Assembly (NCBI GenBank): GCA_040381535.1
Contig: JBEIHF010000001.1
Span: 186,001 to 250,000, forward strand
Origin: Micavibrio_A sp040381535
GTDB taxonomy: Bacteria; Pseudomonadota; Alphaproteobacteria; Micavibrionales; Micavibrionaceae
DNA: 64,000 nucleotides
Direction: 5' to 3'
The notes under the pieces are model-generated. The model did not search any database, was not told the origin of the DNA, and was given only the letters and a program-made list of their open reading frames with translations. A program made the position numbers and the translations under genes. Shown here in pieces: positions 25,969-34,725 of the stretch. How positions within the stretch are numbered: position 1 is the stretch's first letter; every line of letters starts with the position of its first letter.

Positions 25969-26637
25969 TCAAGGGTTCCATCTGAGAAAGCCACGGAGCA
26001 AATCAAGACCTGCCCCTTGGCTTTTTTCGGGGTGGAACTGACACCCGATCATATTGTCTTGTGCAACAATCGCGGTAAACTTGCCACCATAATCGCACCA
26101 TGCCGCAATATTTTTGCTGTCCTTACATTCGAACACAAAAGAATGAACAAAATAGAAATCAGGAAGGGTATTATCGGAATTCTTTGTGATGCCCTGCAAC
26201 ACAAAATGCTGCGGCTGCGCTGTTATCAAACCGTTCCATCCCATATGCGGAATTTTCAAATTTGAATCTGACGGCATCATTTTCACAACATCACCCGCGA
26301 TCCAGCCGAGTCCCCTGTGTTCGCCGAATTCAAGGCCGCGATCCGCCATCAACTGCATGCCGACACAGATGCCGAAAAACGGAGTGCCACGTTGTAAAAC
26401 TTTTTCTTTCAACACATCGACCATTCCATCGACATGCGACAAACCGTTCATGCAATCTGCAAAGGCGCCTTGCCCCGGCAAAACTATTTTATCGGCGCGA
26501 GCAACCTCGTCGGCTTTGTTGGTGATTACAACGCGCACTTCCATCCCTTCCTGTTTTTGCAAGAAGTCGAACGCCTTGGCGGCGGAACGAAGATTGCCTG
26601 ATCCGTAATCTATGATGGCGATGGTCGAGCCGGGCAT
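25969..26637 (-). CDS. hisH: Imidazole glycerol phosphate synthase glutaminase subunit HisH
   Basis: 222 residues from the ATG at 26637, chosen because AGGGG lies about nine bases before it. Class I glutamine amidotransferase: nucleophile Cys in GICVGMQ, catalytic His-Glu in QFHPEKS. It releases ammonia for HisF. It starts one base after the TerC-gene stop and is followed by a GNAT gene, so in this genome it is separated from hisA-hisF-hisE and on the opposite strand. Confidence 0.97.
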   Translation of the reverse strand: MPGSTIAIIDYGSGNLRSAAKAFDFLQKQEGMEVRVVITNKADEVARADKIVLPGQGAFADCMNGLSHVDGMVDVLKEKVLQRGTPFFGICVGMQLMADRGLEFGEHRGLGWIAGDVVKMMPSDSNLKIPHMGWNGLITAQPQHFVLQGITKNSDNTLPDFYFVHSFVFECKDSKNIAAWCDYGGKFTAIVAQDNMIGCQFHPEKSQGAGLDLLRGFLRWNP

Positions 26638-26638
26638 T

Positions 26639-27619
26639 TTACTGCCCCTTTTGGTCACGCGTTTTCAGCATCGAAAGCAATACACCGCTGGCCAGTACGC
26701 TCACCGTTATCAAAAGCGATATGGGGCCGGGTATGTGGCCGAGCGTATCGCCGAGGAAACCGTTATAAAACACCTTCAAACCGATGAATATGAGCACGGC
26801 ACACAGCGAATATTTCAAATAGACGAAACGGTGGAGGATATGTTCGATGGCGAAAAACAACGCACGAAGCCCCAGAATGGCGAAAATATTCGCCGTGTAG
26901 ATTACGTATGGATCCGTGGTCACGGCAAAAGCCGCCGGAACGGAATCGAAGGCGAACATGACATCCGTCAACTCGATGGTGCAAAGGCACAAGAATAACG
27001 GTGTGGCATACAAAACCGCCTTGCCGCTGTTATCTTTCAATTTTACGAAGAAATTATTGCCGTGTAGATACGGATCCACACGCATATGTTTGGCCAGAAA
27101 TTTCACATAGTTTTTCTGCGTGTAATCTTCTTTTTCGGCTTCATCCATTTTAAGCAGCTTGATCCCCGTAAGGATAAGGATGACGGCGAAGATATAAAGA
27201 ACCCAGGCGAATTCGCTTACTATGGCCGTGCCCGCACCGATCATGATGCCGCGCAAAACGATGACCCCGATAATGCCCCATACAAGAACGCGGTGCTGGT
27301 ATTGCCTTGGTATCTGGAAGCTTGCGAAAATCACCGATATGACGAACAGATTGTCCATCGATAGGCTGAGCTCCAAAAGCCATACGGTGTAATAATCCGA
27401 TGCCGTGGCCCCACCGTTCTGGTAGAGCACCCACAGGCCGAACAAAAGGCCGAGCACGGCATAAATGCCCGCGAGACGCAGGGATTCCTTAAATTCTATG
27501 ATGTGGTCGTTTTTGTTGAGGACGAACAAATCAACATATAAAAGCGTGACGACCGCCGTCAGGAACACACTCCAAAGCCATACAGGCTGACCCAAAAAAA
27601 TATCAAATAAAAAATCCAT
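26639..27619 (-). CDS. TerC/Alx-family integral membrane protein
   Basis: 326 residues, about eight membrane helices. The TerC-family signature is visible: LELSLSMDNLFVISVIF with an Asp in the membrane, and later ELTDVMFAFDSVPAAFA with a second set of acidic residues. Some Alx/TerC members export Mn2+ and may load secreted metalloproteins. mntR and mntH are in the same window, which fits manganese handling but is only circumstantial. Its stop overlaps the hisH ribosome site region, so hisH is likely translated from the same mRNA. Confidence 0.93.
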   Translation of the reverse strand: MDFLFDIFLGQPVWLWSVFLTAVVTLLYVDLFVLNKNDHIIEFKESLRLAGIYAVLGLLFGLWVLYQNGGATASDYYTVWLLELSLSMDNLFVISVIFASFQIPRQYQHRVLVWGIIGVIVLRGIMIGAGTAIVSEFAWVLYIFAVILILTGIKLLKMDEAEKEDYTQKNYVKFLAKHMRVDPYLHGNNFFVKLKDNSGKAVLYATPLFLCLCTIELTDVMFAFDSVPAAFAVTTDPYVIYTANIFAILGLRALFFAIEHILHRFVYLKYSLCAVLIFIGLKVFYNGFLGDTLGHIPGPISLLITVSVLASGVLLSMLKTRDQKGQ

Positions 27620-27642
27620 ATGCCCTTAACCGTCCGCGCTGT

Positions 27643-28023
27643 TTACTGCCACATACATAAGGAAGTATGCCCATATTTCAAGGCAACATCGTACAGGACG
27701 AAGAACGGCCGAACAACCTTTAATGGCCCTTCACGGGGACGGCGGGGGCCGTTTTCCAACGCGCGGCCTATCTGCAAGTAGTGGCCCAACCCATCCCCCA
27801 GTTCCACCACGCCCAGCCCGATTTCAAGCGTGTTGAGCGTTGTGACGCCGCATGATGGACACGAGCCCCACCACGATCTCGATCGGTGAGACAATTTTGG
27901 CAACGCACGGGACATTTTCGCTCATCAAACCTACAACGGCGCCTCGAAAACCTGGCGCATGGTTGTTTGCGGGTCCGCAAACAGGCCTTTGTAAAAATCC
28001 TTTATGTTGGCAACTGGGTTCAT
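27643..28023 (-). pseudogene. Frameshifted paralogue of the 98-residue gene at 28135-28431
   Basis: No single frame is intact. From the ATG at 28023 one frame reads MNPVANIKDFYKGLFADP and stops after FEAPL. A second frame continues GAVVGLMSENVPC and IVSPIEIVVGLVSIM. A third ends LEIGLGVVELGDGLGHYLQ, then IGRALENGP. Joined, they match the neighbouring 98-residue protein in layout, most clearly at YLQIGRALENGP versus YIEIGRSLDAGP. At least two frameshifts are needed, so it is most simply a decayed duplicate. A sequencing error pattern is less likely but possible. Confidence 0.65.
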
Positions 28024-28080
28024 GATATTGAGCTAAGGTTTCGGCTATATTTTTAATCTCGCTGATTTTTTGCATGCATC

Positions 28081-28113
28081 AAAGCGCGCGAAAGTCTGGC
28101 TCGCGCGCGCTTT
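28081..28113. terminator. Ten-base-pair GC hairpin, terminator-like
   Basis: AAAGCGCGCG at 28081-28090 pairs perfectly with CGCGCGCTTT at 28104-28113, loop 13 bases. It lies 21 bases after the end of the minus-strand 98-residue gene and before the pseudogene. There is no clear U run beyond TTT, so termination is uncertain. Confidence 0.4.
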
Positions 28114-28134
28114 GCGAATTTATGTGATTTTTTT

Positions 28135-28431
28135 TTAAACGGGTGATGTAGGTACCGGCCCGGCGTCCAGCGAGCGGCCAATCTCGATATAACGCCCTGC
28201 GGCATCGAGGAAGAGCGCGGCACCTGCCCCTGCGAGTGGAGGCGCGCCCCAGCCGACAACGGATGTAATGGCGCCGCCAATAAGCTGAGCAGGCAAAAGC
28301 CATTTCTGGTCGCCTTCAAGCTTGTCGCCGCCACTGGTAATGCCCTTAATGAGATCACCAAGTGCTTTGGCAGGCTGTCCTAATGAATTGAATAGCAGTG
28401 CTATGCTCGAAAGAGCAGGTCTGTGTTCCAT
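28135..28431 (-). CDS. Small hydrophobic hypothetical protein
   Basis: 98 residues, not recognised. Polar N-terminus with a possible amphipathic helix (ALLFNSLGQPAKALGDLIKG), then a hydrophobic Gly/Ala-rich stretch (about 50-75) that may insert in a membrane, and a final YIEIGRSLDAGP. A frameshifted copy with the same layout lies directly downstream (27643-28023). Small paired hydrophobic proteins of this kind are sometimes peptide toxins or phage-like holins, but there is no partner gene to support that. The function is unknown. Confidence 0.6.
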   Translation of the reverse strand: MEHRPALSSIALLFNSLGQPAKALGDLIKGITSGGDKLEGDQKWLLPAQLIGGAITSVVGWGAPPLAGAGAALFLDAAGRYIEIGRSLDAGPVPTSPV

Positions 28432-28525
28432 GATAACTCCCTGTAATTAATTTTTTATAGTTTTTTATATTCAAACGAGCTTATCACAACGGCGGTAAAA
28501 TTCAACTTTTTTCTCCGTAACTTAG

Positions 28526-28556
28526 AAATCCGCCGTTTATGCCGGCGGATTTTTTG
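28526..28556. terminator. Strong hairpin with T run
   Basis: AAATCCGCCG (28526-28535) pairs with CGGCGGATTT (28543-28552), loop 7 bases, and a run of T follows on the plus strand. It lies 30 bases after the end of the minus-strand gene at 28587 and about 95 bases upstream of the gene starting at 28431. The T run favours plus-strand termination, but no plus gene precedes it, so it may act in both directions. Confidence 0.6.
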
Positions 28557-28586
28557 ACTGCAAAAGAGATTGATTTTTGAAAGGCG

Positions 28587-28931
28587 TTACAAAGCCAAAC
28601 CATAATATCTGGCCACTGCTTCGATATTTTTTTGTGCCGATAACGAACTGATCGATCGCTCGCCGCCTACGACATGGTCCGATCCAGCAGGTTGAATGGC
28701 AAGAATGGAGACGCGGCCTTTGCCTTCGGCTTGTCCTATAAAATCGCCTACATGATGACCTATCTGATTGTAAAGATGGCCACCGACATATTCTCCTGCC
28801 GCCGACCAATGCATAACGAGCACACCGCTAGAATCCAATTCTATTTCCGCACTGCTTGCAGGCGTCGTAGGACTGCGGGCGGCAATTTCGTGGATGATAT
28901 CCGATAAAGAAATAAAAGCGGAACTTGTCAT
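28587..28931 (-). CDS. Hypothetical protein
   Basis: 114 residues, not recognised. No signal peptide. It looks soluble and mixed alpha/beta: SAEIELDSSGVLVMHWSAAG and HLYNQIGHHVGDFIGQAEGKG could be strands and turns. Several His residues (HLYNQIGHHVG) might bind a metal, which is speculative. It is followed by a strong hairpin. No neighbour suggests a role. Confidence 0.55.
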   Translation of the reverse strand: MTSSAFISLSDIIHEIAARSPTTPASSAEIELDSSGVLVMHWSAAGEYVGGHLYNQIGHHVGDFIGQAEGKGRVSILAIQPAGSDHVVGGERSISSLSAQKNIEAVARYYGLAL

Positions 28932-29129
28932 TATTACCCTCTGACTTATTATGTTTTCATAATTAAGAATTGAAATATACTCCTGCCATGCGATTTTTGC
29001 AATGCACTTTTGCTGCTTAAAGATGCTAAATCCCCCATAACTTAGTTAATGGCCGCCAATGAGTTAAGAATTATCTTGTCTTTGCGTCCTATTAATATTA
29101 TGTATATTCAAAAATAGGGCTGTTTACTA

Positions 29130-29417
29130 ATGTCTTTTGATGAGACCTTGGACGCGGATTTCGAAGCCGCGACTGTAAACAAAAATCCGTTTCCGGTAGT
29201 GGAAATGTGGATGCGCGTGCATGGCATGACCCTGCCTGAAGTAAAGCACGCCGAAACGTCGGAGCATTTTTTCAGCGTGTACGGCAATGACAAGGAAGGG
29301 CCGATGTTCACCATCCCTTTCCAAACAGCCGGCGCGGCCATCAAGGCGCACGCAATACTGATCGGTGAAATGGCGGATCTGCGCTACACGCTCAAACGCG
29401 AACTTATAATTTTATAG
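29130..29417 (+). CDS. Hypothetical protein
   Basis: 95 residues, not recognised. Soluble, with VVEMWMRVHGMTLPEV and FFSVYGNDKEGPMFTIPF as likely ordered parts. It is followed after ten bases by a second small gene on the same strand, and the pair lies before the convergent parB gene. Composition matches surrounding genes, so it is probably native. Confidence 0.6.
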   Translation: MSFDETLDADFEAATVNKNPFPVVEMWMRVHGMTLPEVKHAETSEHFFSVYGNDKEGPMFTIPFQTAGAAIKAHAILIGEMADLRYTLKRELIIL

Positions 29418-29427
29418 AAGGTTTATA

Positions 29428-29730
29428 ATGAGAGCTGCAACCTTGGAAAACATAACCCAACTCATGGAAGATCAAACACCCGTCAGCTTTGCCGCGCTAC
29501 GCACGCCGCGCGAATTGGCAGACAACGCGATGTTGCGTGATATTTTTGATCGCGGGGTTGTGTTTGGAGTATCCACCAAGCGAAGCGAAGTCATTGTGAA
29601 CTATTCGCCCAACAGGAGAAATGTTTTCAACGAAGTGAATTTAGACTGCTTCAGCTGTAAAAGTGAGCTGGAAGCATTTGAATGGAAGCAACGTCTGAAA
29701 ACCAGAGGCGTCACCCCACGCCCGCTTTGA
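29428..29730 (+). CDS. Hypothetical protein
   Basis: 100 residues, not recognised. AAGG before the ATG is a plausible ribosome site. Two cysteines in CFSCKSELEAFEWKQRLK form a CxxC near the C-terminus, too few for a stand-alone zinc site unless it dimerises. It ends one base before the stop of convergent parB. It is probably expressed with the 95-residue gene upstream. Confidence 0.6.
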   Translation: MRAATLENITQLMEDQTPVSFAALRTPRELADNAMLRDIFDRGVVFGVSTKRSEVIVNYSPNRRNVFNEVNLDCFSCKSELEAFEWKQRLKTRGVTPRPL

Positions 29731-30639
29731 TCAAATTTTCTGCGGTGTCTGTTTTAGGCGCGCGATCACATCATCCAGTTGATCAAGATTTTTGAATTCC
29801 ACTTTCAAATCACCCGCGGTTTCACCCGACATAGTTATGGTGACTTTCAAACCCAGCGCATTGGCGATCTCTTTTTCCACGGCCAGAAGATTGGCATCCT
29901 TGAATGTCGGCTGTCCCGTTTTCGCACGATGCTGGATGGATCGGCCCGCATCTTCGGCGGCGAGTTTTTCCGTCTGGCGAACCGACAGACCTTTGGAAAT
30001 AATTTCCTGCGCCAACAGCGCGGGATTTTTCGCACCAATCAACGCACGGGCGTGACCAGCGGACAATTTGTTTTCGGACACCATCGTCTGCACACTGCCA
30101 GGTAGCGAAAGCAAACGGATCATATTCGCGACATGGGAGCGGGACTTACTGACCAGTTCGCCCACATTCTCGGACGTGTAGGAAAACTCGTCGATCAGGC
30201 GCTGATAACCGCGCGCCTCTTCGATGGCATTCAAATCCTGACGCTGCAGGTTTTCGATAAGTGCTATCTGCAGAACCTGACCGTCATCCAATTCACGGAT
30301 GATAACCGGCACTTCATGGATCTGCGCTTTCTGACACGCTCTCCAACGGCGCTCGCCCGCGACGATTTCATACATGTCTTTCGATCCGCGCAAAGGGCGG
30401 ACCAGAATGGGCTGGAGCAAACCATGACGTTTGATGGAATCGGCCAGTTCAGCAATCGCGGCAGGATCGAACATAACGCGCGGCTGGTCGGGATTCGGTA
30501 TCAGTTGTCCAATGCCAAGTGTCTTGCGCGGACCTGTCAAAAGCGGCGCGGCGGTATCGGACGCGGTGGCGAAGGTCGCCTCTTCGTCTTCGAACAATGC
30601 ATCAAGGCCGCGGCCTAATCCTCTGGGTTTTGCGTTCAT
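29731..30639 (-). CDS. parB: Chromosome partitioning protein ParB
   Basis: 302 residues. The N-terminal domain carries the CTP-binding GERRWRA box, followed by an HTH for parS recognition (about 130-210) and a C-terminal dimerisation domain. The start RGLGRGLDALF is typical. ParB loads at parS as a CTP-dependent clamp and partitions the origin with ParA. parS-like palindromes lie within 2.3 kb upstream. It is 18 bases after parA and probably co-transcribed with it. Confidence 0.97.
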   Translation of the reverse strand: MNAKPRGLGRGLDALFEDEEATFATASDTAAPLLTGPRKTLGIGQLIPNPDQPRVMFDPAAIAELADSIKRHGLLQPILVRPLRGSKDMYEIVAGERRWRACQKAQIHEVPVIIRELDDGQVLQIALIENLQRQDLNAIEEARGYQRLIDEFSYTSENVGELVSKSRSHVANMIRLLSLPGSVQTMVSENKLSAGHARALIGAKNPALLAQEIISKGLSVRQTEKLAAEDAGRSIQHRAKTGQPTFKDANLLAVEKEIANALGLKVTITMSGETAGDLKVEFKNLDQLDDVIARLKQTPQKI

Positions 30640-30657
30640 GTTTTTCTCTCTTCTGTA

Positions 30658-31542
30658 TTATGCGACTTGTGCGGTTTCGATGGCTGCGGTTGTCTGCGCG
30701 TTCAGGATACGCTTCTCGCGTTTCAAAATTTCGGATGCAAGGCTGATATACGCCTTCGCGCCGGGGCATTTCATATCATAGACGATCGCGGGCAGGCCAT
30801 AGGACGGTGCCTCGGAAAGGCGCACATTGCGCGGGATGACCGTCTTGTAGACTTTGTCGCCGAAATAATTGCGCACATCGTCGGCCACTTGGTCGGACAG
30901 GTTGTTTCTACGGTCGAACATAGTGAGCGCGATACCGTGGATTTCGAGGCGTGGATTGAACGACTTGTTCACGCGCTCGATAGTTTTCGCGAGGTGGCTA
31001 AGCCCTTCCAGCGCGAAGAATTCACATTGCAGCGGCACAACCACGGCGTCCGACGCCACGAGCGCGTTGAGTGTGAGCAAGCTCAAGGATGGCGGGCAAT
31101 CTATAATGACGTAGTCGTAAGGCAAAGGGACGCGCAAGGCCTTCTGCAGGCGGTATTCGCGGTTTTCTATGCTTACTAGCTCGATTTCCGCCCCAGACAA
31201 ATGGATGGAGGACGGCAGGACGAAAAGCCCCGGAACCTTGGTCGGTTGCACGGTTTCCGCCACGGATGCGTCGTCAAAGATCACATCATAGGTGCTCTTG
31301 CGGATGCCGGCGCGCTTAATGCCCAAACCTGTTGAAGCGTTGCCTTGCGGGTCCAAATCGACCAACATCACACGTCGGCCGATGGCGGCCATAGCAGTGG
31401 CGAGGTTCACCGCCGTCGTTGTTTTGCCTACCCCGCCCTTTTGGTTGGCGATGGACAGGATGCGGGGAATACGGTTCGCTGGTCTGGCTGGCTTGGAGGA
31501 CTCATTATTGGATGGTGCGGAAGGCGTAAATCCATCGATCAT
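30658..31542 (-). CDS. parA: Chromosome partitioning ATPase ParA
   Basis: 294 residues from the ATG at 31542, preferred because AAAGGGA lies just upstream. The longer GTG start at 31563 would fall inside a parS palindrome. The deviant Walker A is KGGVGKTTTAVNLA, and VIIDCPPSLSLLT is Walker B. ParA drives segregation of ParB-parS complexes. It lies between rsmG and parB, the usual alphaproteobacterial order. Confidence 0.97.
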   Translation of the reverse strand: MIDGFTPSAPSNNESSKPARPANRIPRILSIANQKGGVGKTTTAVNLATAMAAIGRRVMLVDLDPQGNASTGLGIKRAGIRKSTYDVIFDDASVAETVQPTKVPGLFVLPSSIHLSGAEIELVSIENREYRLQKALRVPLPYDYVIIDCPPSLSLLTLNALVASDAVVVPLQCEFFALEGLSHLAKTIERVNKSFNPRLEIHGIALTMFDRRNNLSDQVADDVRNYFGDKVYKTVIPRNVRLSEAPSYGLPAIVYDMKCPGAKAYISLASEILKREKRILNAQTTAAIETAQVA

Positions 31543-31555
31543 GGGCTGGTCCCTT

Positions 31556-31571
31556 TGTTTCACGTGAAGCG
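31556..31571. promoter_or_regulatory. parS-like site 1 (upstream of parA)
   Basis: TGTTTCACGTGAAGCG matches TGTTTCACGTGAAACA at 14 of 16 positions. It lies directly before the parA ribosome site, so ParB bound here could also affect parA expression. Confidence 0.8.
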
Positions 31572-31642
31572 TTGATAAGCCTGTTTTGCACGGATTCCGC
31601 CCTACGGGTCAAGGGAATTCCATTTATTATAAAACCCACAGC

Positions 31643-32218
31643 CTATACAGGTTTTTTCCTGATATTTGTCAACACTAGGATTGCGGCGGATTTTTCAGTC
31701 GCACTAGGCACTTGTTTCACGTGAAACTCCCATATCCCCACCTTATCCACTTCCTTATCCCAGTTTTCACCCTTGGGAAAAATCGCCGTGAGATTGGGAT
31801 TCGATTTTGCCCAAGGGCCGATATAGTCCAAAAGTTGTTCAAGCGAGGCCAAGGCGCGGGCCGTCACAATATCGGGGGCCTGAAGTTCGGAAACGGCCTT
31901 TTCGATCCGGGTGTTTCGAATCGCTACGTCTACCCCCGTTTCACGTGAAACGGTCTGTAGGAAGGCGCATTTCTTGGAATCGCTCTCTATAAGCGTTACG
32001 GCGAGATCAGGGCGTTCTATGGCCAGAACCAAGCCCGGAAAACCTGCCCCTGTGCCCAAATCAAAGAGGGTTTTGGCCGTTGGCGGTATCAGCGTCAACA
32101 ACTGAAGAGAGTCCTCGAAATGCCGCCTCCATGCGTCCTGTACGGTATTGGGACTGATAAGATTGATCTTATCCTGCCATTTTAAAAGCAGGGAATGATA
32201 GTGCTCAAGCGGCTTCAT
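31643..32218 (-). CDS. rsmG: 16S rRNA (guanine527-N7)-methyltransferase RsmG (GidB)
   Basis: 191 residues from the ATG at 32218; the longer frame starts with TTG at 32251. SAM binding is DLGTGAGFPGLVLAI, and the family start LEHYHSLLLKWQDKINL is clear. It methylates G527 of 16S rRNA. It overlaps mnmG by 14 bases. Two parS-like palindromes lie inside it, so the gene also serves as a ParB-loading region. Confidence 0.95.
   Translation of the reverse strand: MKPLEHYHSLLLKWQDKINLISPNTVQDAWRRHFEDSLQLLTLIPPTAKTLFDLGTGAGFPGLVLAIERPDLAVTLIESDSKKCAFLQTVSRETGVDVAIRNTRIEKAVSELQAPDIVTARALASLEQLLDYIGPWAKSNPNLTAIFPKGENWDKEVDKVGIWEFHVKQVPSATEKSAAILVLTNIRKKPV
31713..31728. promoter_or_regulatory. parS-like site 2 (inside rsmG)
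   Basis: TGTTTCACGTGAAACT, 15 of 16 positions of the bacterial consensus. It lies within the 3' part of rsmG and is the best match in the window. Confidence 0.85.
31937..31952. promoter_or_regulatory. parS-like site 3 (inside rsmG)
   Basis: CGTTTCACGTGAAACG, a perfect 16-base palindrome with the 14-base core of parS intact. Only the outer pair differs from consensus. Confidence 0.8.
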
Positions 32219-34100
32219 GAGAGCGAGACTCTTTGGCGCGGCGTTTGACAAAGCGGAGCAAGGATATGACAGCCGCTGGCGTTATACCGGGGATGCGGGA
32301 CGCCGCGCCTAAAGTGGCGGGACGTATCTTTTCCAGCTTCGTGCGCACCTCCGTTGAGAGGGTGCCTATATCGGCATAATCAAGGTCTACGGGAAGGGCC
32401 ATGCCTTCTTCTTTACGGAAGGCCTCAATGTCAATTTCCTGACGGCCCGAATAACCTGCATAGAGTGAATCGATCTCTACCTGCTGCCGTATGACGGGTG
32501 CAACATGAAGCATTACAGGCCATAAAACGCCGAGCTTTTCCCATGTGATATCAGGATAGGAAAGTAGGTCAAAAGCAGTGCGCCGGCGGCCGTCCTGATT
32601 AACCACAACCCCTTGTTTTTGCAGTTCATTCGGTGTTGCAGTCAGTTTATCTCGGATAAGCGTTTGTGCAGCAAACAAATCAGCCTTTTTGGCCTGCCAT
32701 TTTGTCGTTCGCTCGATACCCGCAAAGCCGCGCTCAATGGCTTTGTCGGTCAATCTTTGATCAGCATTATCGGCGCGTAAAGTAAGGCGGTATTCCGCAC
32801 GGGACGTAAACATGCGGTATGGTTCTGGCGCACCGCGGGAGATTAAATCGTCCACCATAACGCCTATATAGGCGTCGGCGCGATCCAGTATGAAGGGCTC
32901 AATGGTTTCACGTGAAACCGCCCCTGCCAGAATTGCTGCATTGAGCCCTGCAACAAGTCCTTGCGCGGCGGCCTCTTCATAGCCCGTGGTTCCATTGATT
33001 TGGCCGGCCAAGAAAAGACCGGAAAGTCTTTTAGATTCAAGGGTTTGTGTCAAATCGCGAGGATCGCAGTAATCATACTCGATGGCGTAAGCCCATTCGA
33101 ACACTTTTGCATTTTCCAGCCCCGGAATGGAGGCTATAAGCTCCGCTTGTACATCTATAGGCAACGCGTTGGAAATTCCATTCGGATAGATGGTCGGATC
33201 GTCCAAACCTTCGGGCTCCAAAAATATCTGATGACGCTCTTTATGGGCAAAGCGTACAACCTTGTCTTCGATAGAAGGACAATAACGTGGGCCCGTTCCC
33301 GAAATCTGGCCTGAATACATCGGCGCCTGATGGAGATTTGCACGAATAATTTCATGGGTTTTTTTGGTGGTATAAGTAATGCCGCAATCAATCTGTGGCA
33401 CCGTTATTTTCTCGTTCAGGTAGCAAAACGGTATGGGCGTTTCGTCGGCCTTTTGCATCTCGATACCCGTCCAATCGATGGTGCGACCGTCGATTCTAGC
33501 GGGTGTTCCAGTCTTCAGACGACCCAGGGGAAACCCAAGTTTTTCAAGGGTTAGCGCCAATCCTACGGCGGGCTTTTCGCCAACCCGACCGGCCGGTGTT
33601 TTTTCCAAACCACGATGGATCAATCCTCGCAAAAAGGTGCCTGTGGTTATGACAACAGACTTCGCCGAGTAATGAAGACCATCGCATGACACAACTCCAG
33701 CGATACTGCCATTTTTTATCACCAAGTCCTCGGCACCACCCTCCAATAGAGTGAGGCTCGGATAGTCTTTCAAGAGGGCCTGCATGGCCTCGCGGTAGAG
33801 CTTTCTATCGGCTTGGGTGCGGGGTCCACGTACAGCGGGGCCTTTGGAAGCGTTCAACATACGGAACTGGATGCCCGCTTGGTCGGCGATGCGACCCATA
33901 ATGCCGTCGAGGGCGTCGATTTCGCGGACGAGGTGGCCTTTTCCCAAACCGCCGATGGCCGGATTGCAGGACATGACGCCAATGGTCGACAATTTATGGG
34001 TGAGCAAAGCCGTTTTCGCGCCAAAGCGTGCGGCAGCCGCGGCCGCTTCACAGCCTGCGTGACCCCCGCCGATCACAATGACGTCAAAAGATCTGTCCAT
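32205..34100 (-). CDS. mnmG: tRNA uridine 5-carboxymethylaminomethyl modification enzyme MnmG (GidA)
   Basis: 631 residues. FAD binding is IGGGHAGCEAAAAAARFG. The catalytic cysteine is in SCNPAIGGLGKGH, and GTFLRGLIHRG follows. With MnmE it modifies the wobble uridine of several tRNAs. It overlaps rsmG by 14 bases. In most alphaproteobacteria mnmE is next to it; here mnmE is 16.7 kb away. It contains a parS-like palindrome at 32904-32919. Confidence 0.98.
   Translation of the reverse strand: MDRSFDVIVIGGGHAGCEAAAAAARFGAKTALLTHKLSTIGVMSCNPAIGGLGKGHLVREIDALDGIMGRIADQAGIQFRMLNASKGPAVRGPRTQADRKLYREAMQALLKDYPSLTLLEGGAEDLVIKNGSIAGVVSCDGLHYSAKSVVITTGTFLRGLIHRGLEKTPAGRVGEKPAVGLALTLEKLGFPLGRLKTGTPARIDGRTIDWTGIEMQKADETPIPFCYLNEKITVPQIDCGITYTTKKTHEIIRANLHQAPMYSGQISGTGPRYCPSIEDKVVRFAHKERHQIFLEPEGLDDPTIYPNGISNALPIDVQAELIASIPGLENAKVFEWAYAIEYDYCDPRDLTQTLESKRLSGLFLAGQINGTTGYEEAAAQGLVAGLNAAILAGAVSRETIEPFILDRADAYIGVMVDDLISRGAPEPYRMFTSRAEYRLTLRADNADQRLTDKAIERGFAGIERTTKWQAKKADLFAAQTLIRDKLTATPNELQKQGVVVNQDGRRRTAFDLLSYPDITWEKLGVLWPVMLHVAPVIRQQVEIDSLYAGYSGRQEIDIEAFRKEEGMALPVDLDYADIGTLSTEVRTKLEKIRPATLGAASRIPGITPAAVISLLRFVKRRAKESRSHEAA
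32904..32919. promoter_or_regulatory. parS-like site 4 (inside mnmG)
   Basis: GGTTTCACGTGAAACC, a perfect palindrome with the core GTTTCACGTGAAAC intact. Confidence 0.8.
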
Positions 34101-34190
34101 GGGGCGTTTCTATACTCTTTTTAGGGTCCCAGCGCCAGATCAGTTTTCATAGTTCTTGCCATGAATAGTAGACGGGGCTAGAAGACAAAT

Positions 34191-34613
34191 ATGATCAATC
34201 TCGTAAAATTATTCGCGCCGGTGGCTTCACCAAAAATAAGCGTGCCACTTATCTCCCGCGTGGGAATTGATGTGCAGGGCACGCTTGCGTATCAGGATAA
34301 CGAACTCGACCGCGATCTGCAGGATTTTTATTTGTTCCTTCTCACCCACAAGGGCGATGTGAATATTATTTCGACGGAACCGGAATGGGCCACGAGCACG
34401 TTGGTCCAGCTCGGCGCGGACTACCGCACCTTCAACGTCATCCAAAAAGATGACTACTATAGAATCCTTACCGAAAGCGGTGAGTATTTTACGGCCATCG
34501 ATGACGGTATTCCGTACACAAGACAAGCGGCTATGTACATCCATCCGCGCGATGCCAGATTCCGCAGGTTTTTAAGCACGCGCGAATATGAAAGAACGAT
34601 TGAACATCATTAA
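34191..34613 (+). CDS. Hypothetical protein
   Basis: 140 residues, not recognised. The start resembles a soluble protein with an early strand pattern (SRVGIDVQGTLAYQDNELDRDLQDFYLFL); the D-rich beginning and VGIDVQGTL recall HAD-like phosphatase fragments, but the usual DxDxT motif is not intact. It lies divergent from mnmG and is followed by a minus-strand terminator. The function is unknown. Confidence 0.6.
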   Translation: MINLVKLFAPVASPKISVPLISRVGIDVQGTLAYQDNELDRDLQDFYLFLLTHKGDVNIISTEPEWATSTLVQLGADYRTFNVIQKDDYYRILTESGEYFTAIDDGIPYTRQAAMYIHPRDARFRRFLSTREYERTIEHH

Positions 34614-34672
34614 AAGGTTAATGTTGGTAGACTAAGTCCACATTTTTTTGCAATGAAAAGTGGAGCAACATT

Positions 34673-34697
34673 AAAAAAACGCGCAAGGATTGCGCGT
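34673..34697 (-). terminator. Rho-independent terminator after holA
   Basis: ACGCGCAA (34679-34686) and TTGCGCGT (34690-34697) form a perfect eight-base-pair stem with a three-base loop. On the minus strand it is followed by a run of seven T. It lies 28 bases after the holA stop. Confidence 0.85.
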
Positions 34698-34725
34698 CCG
34701 AAGACATCATAGCTCGAAATGAATT

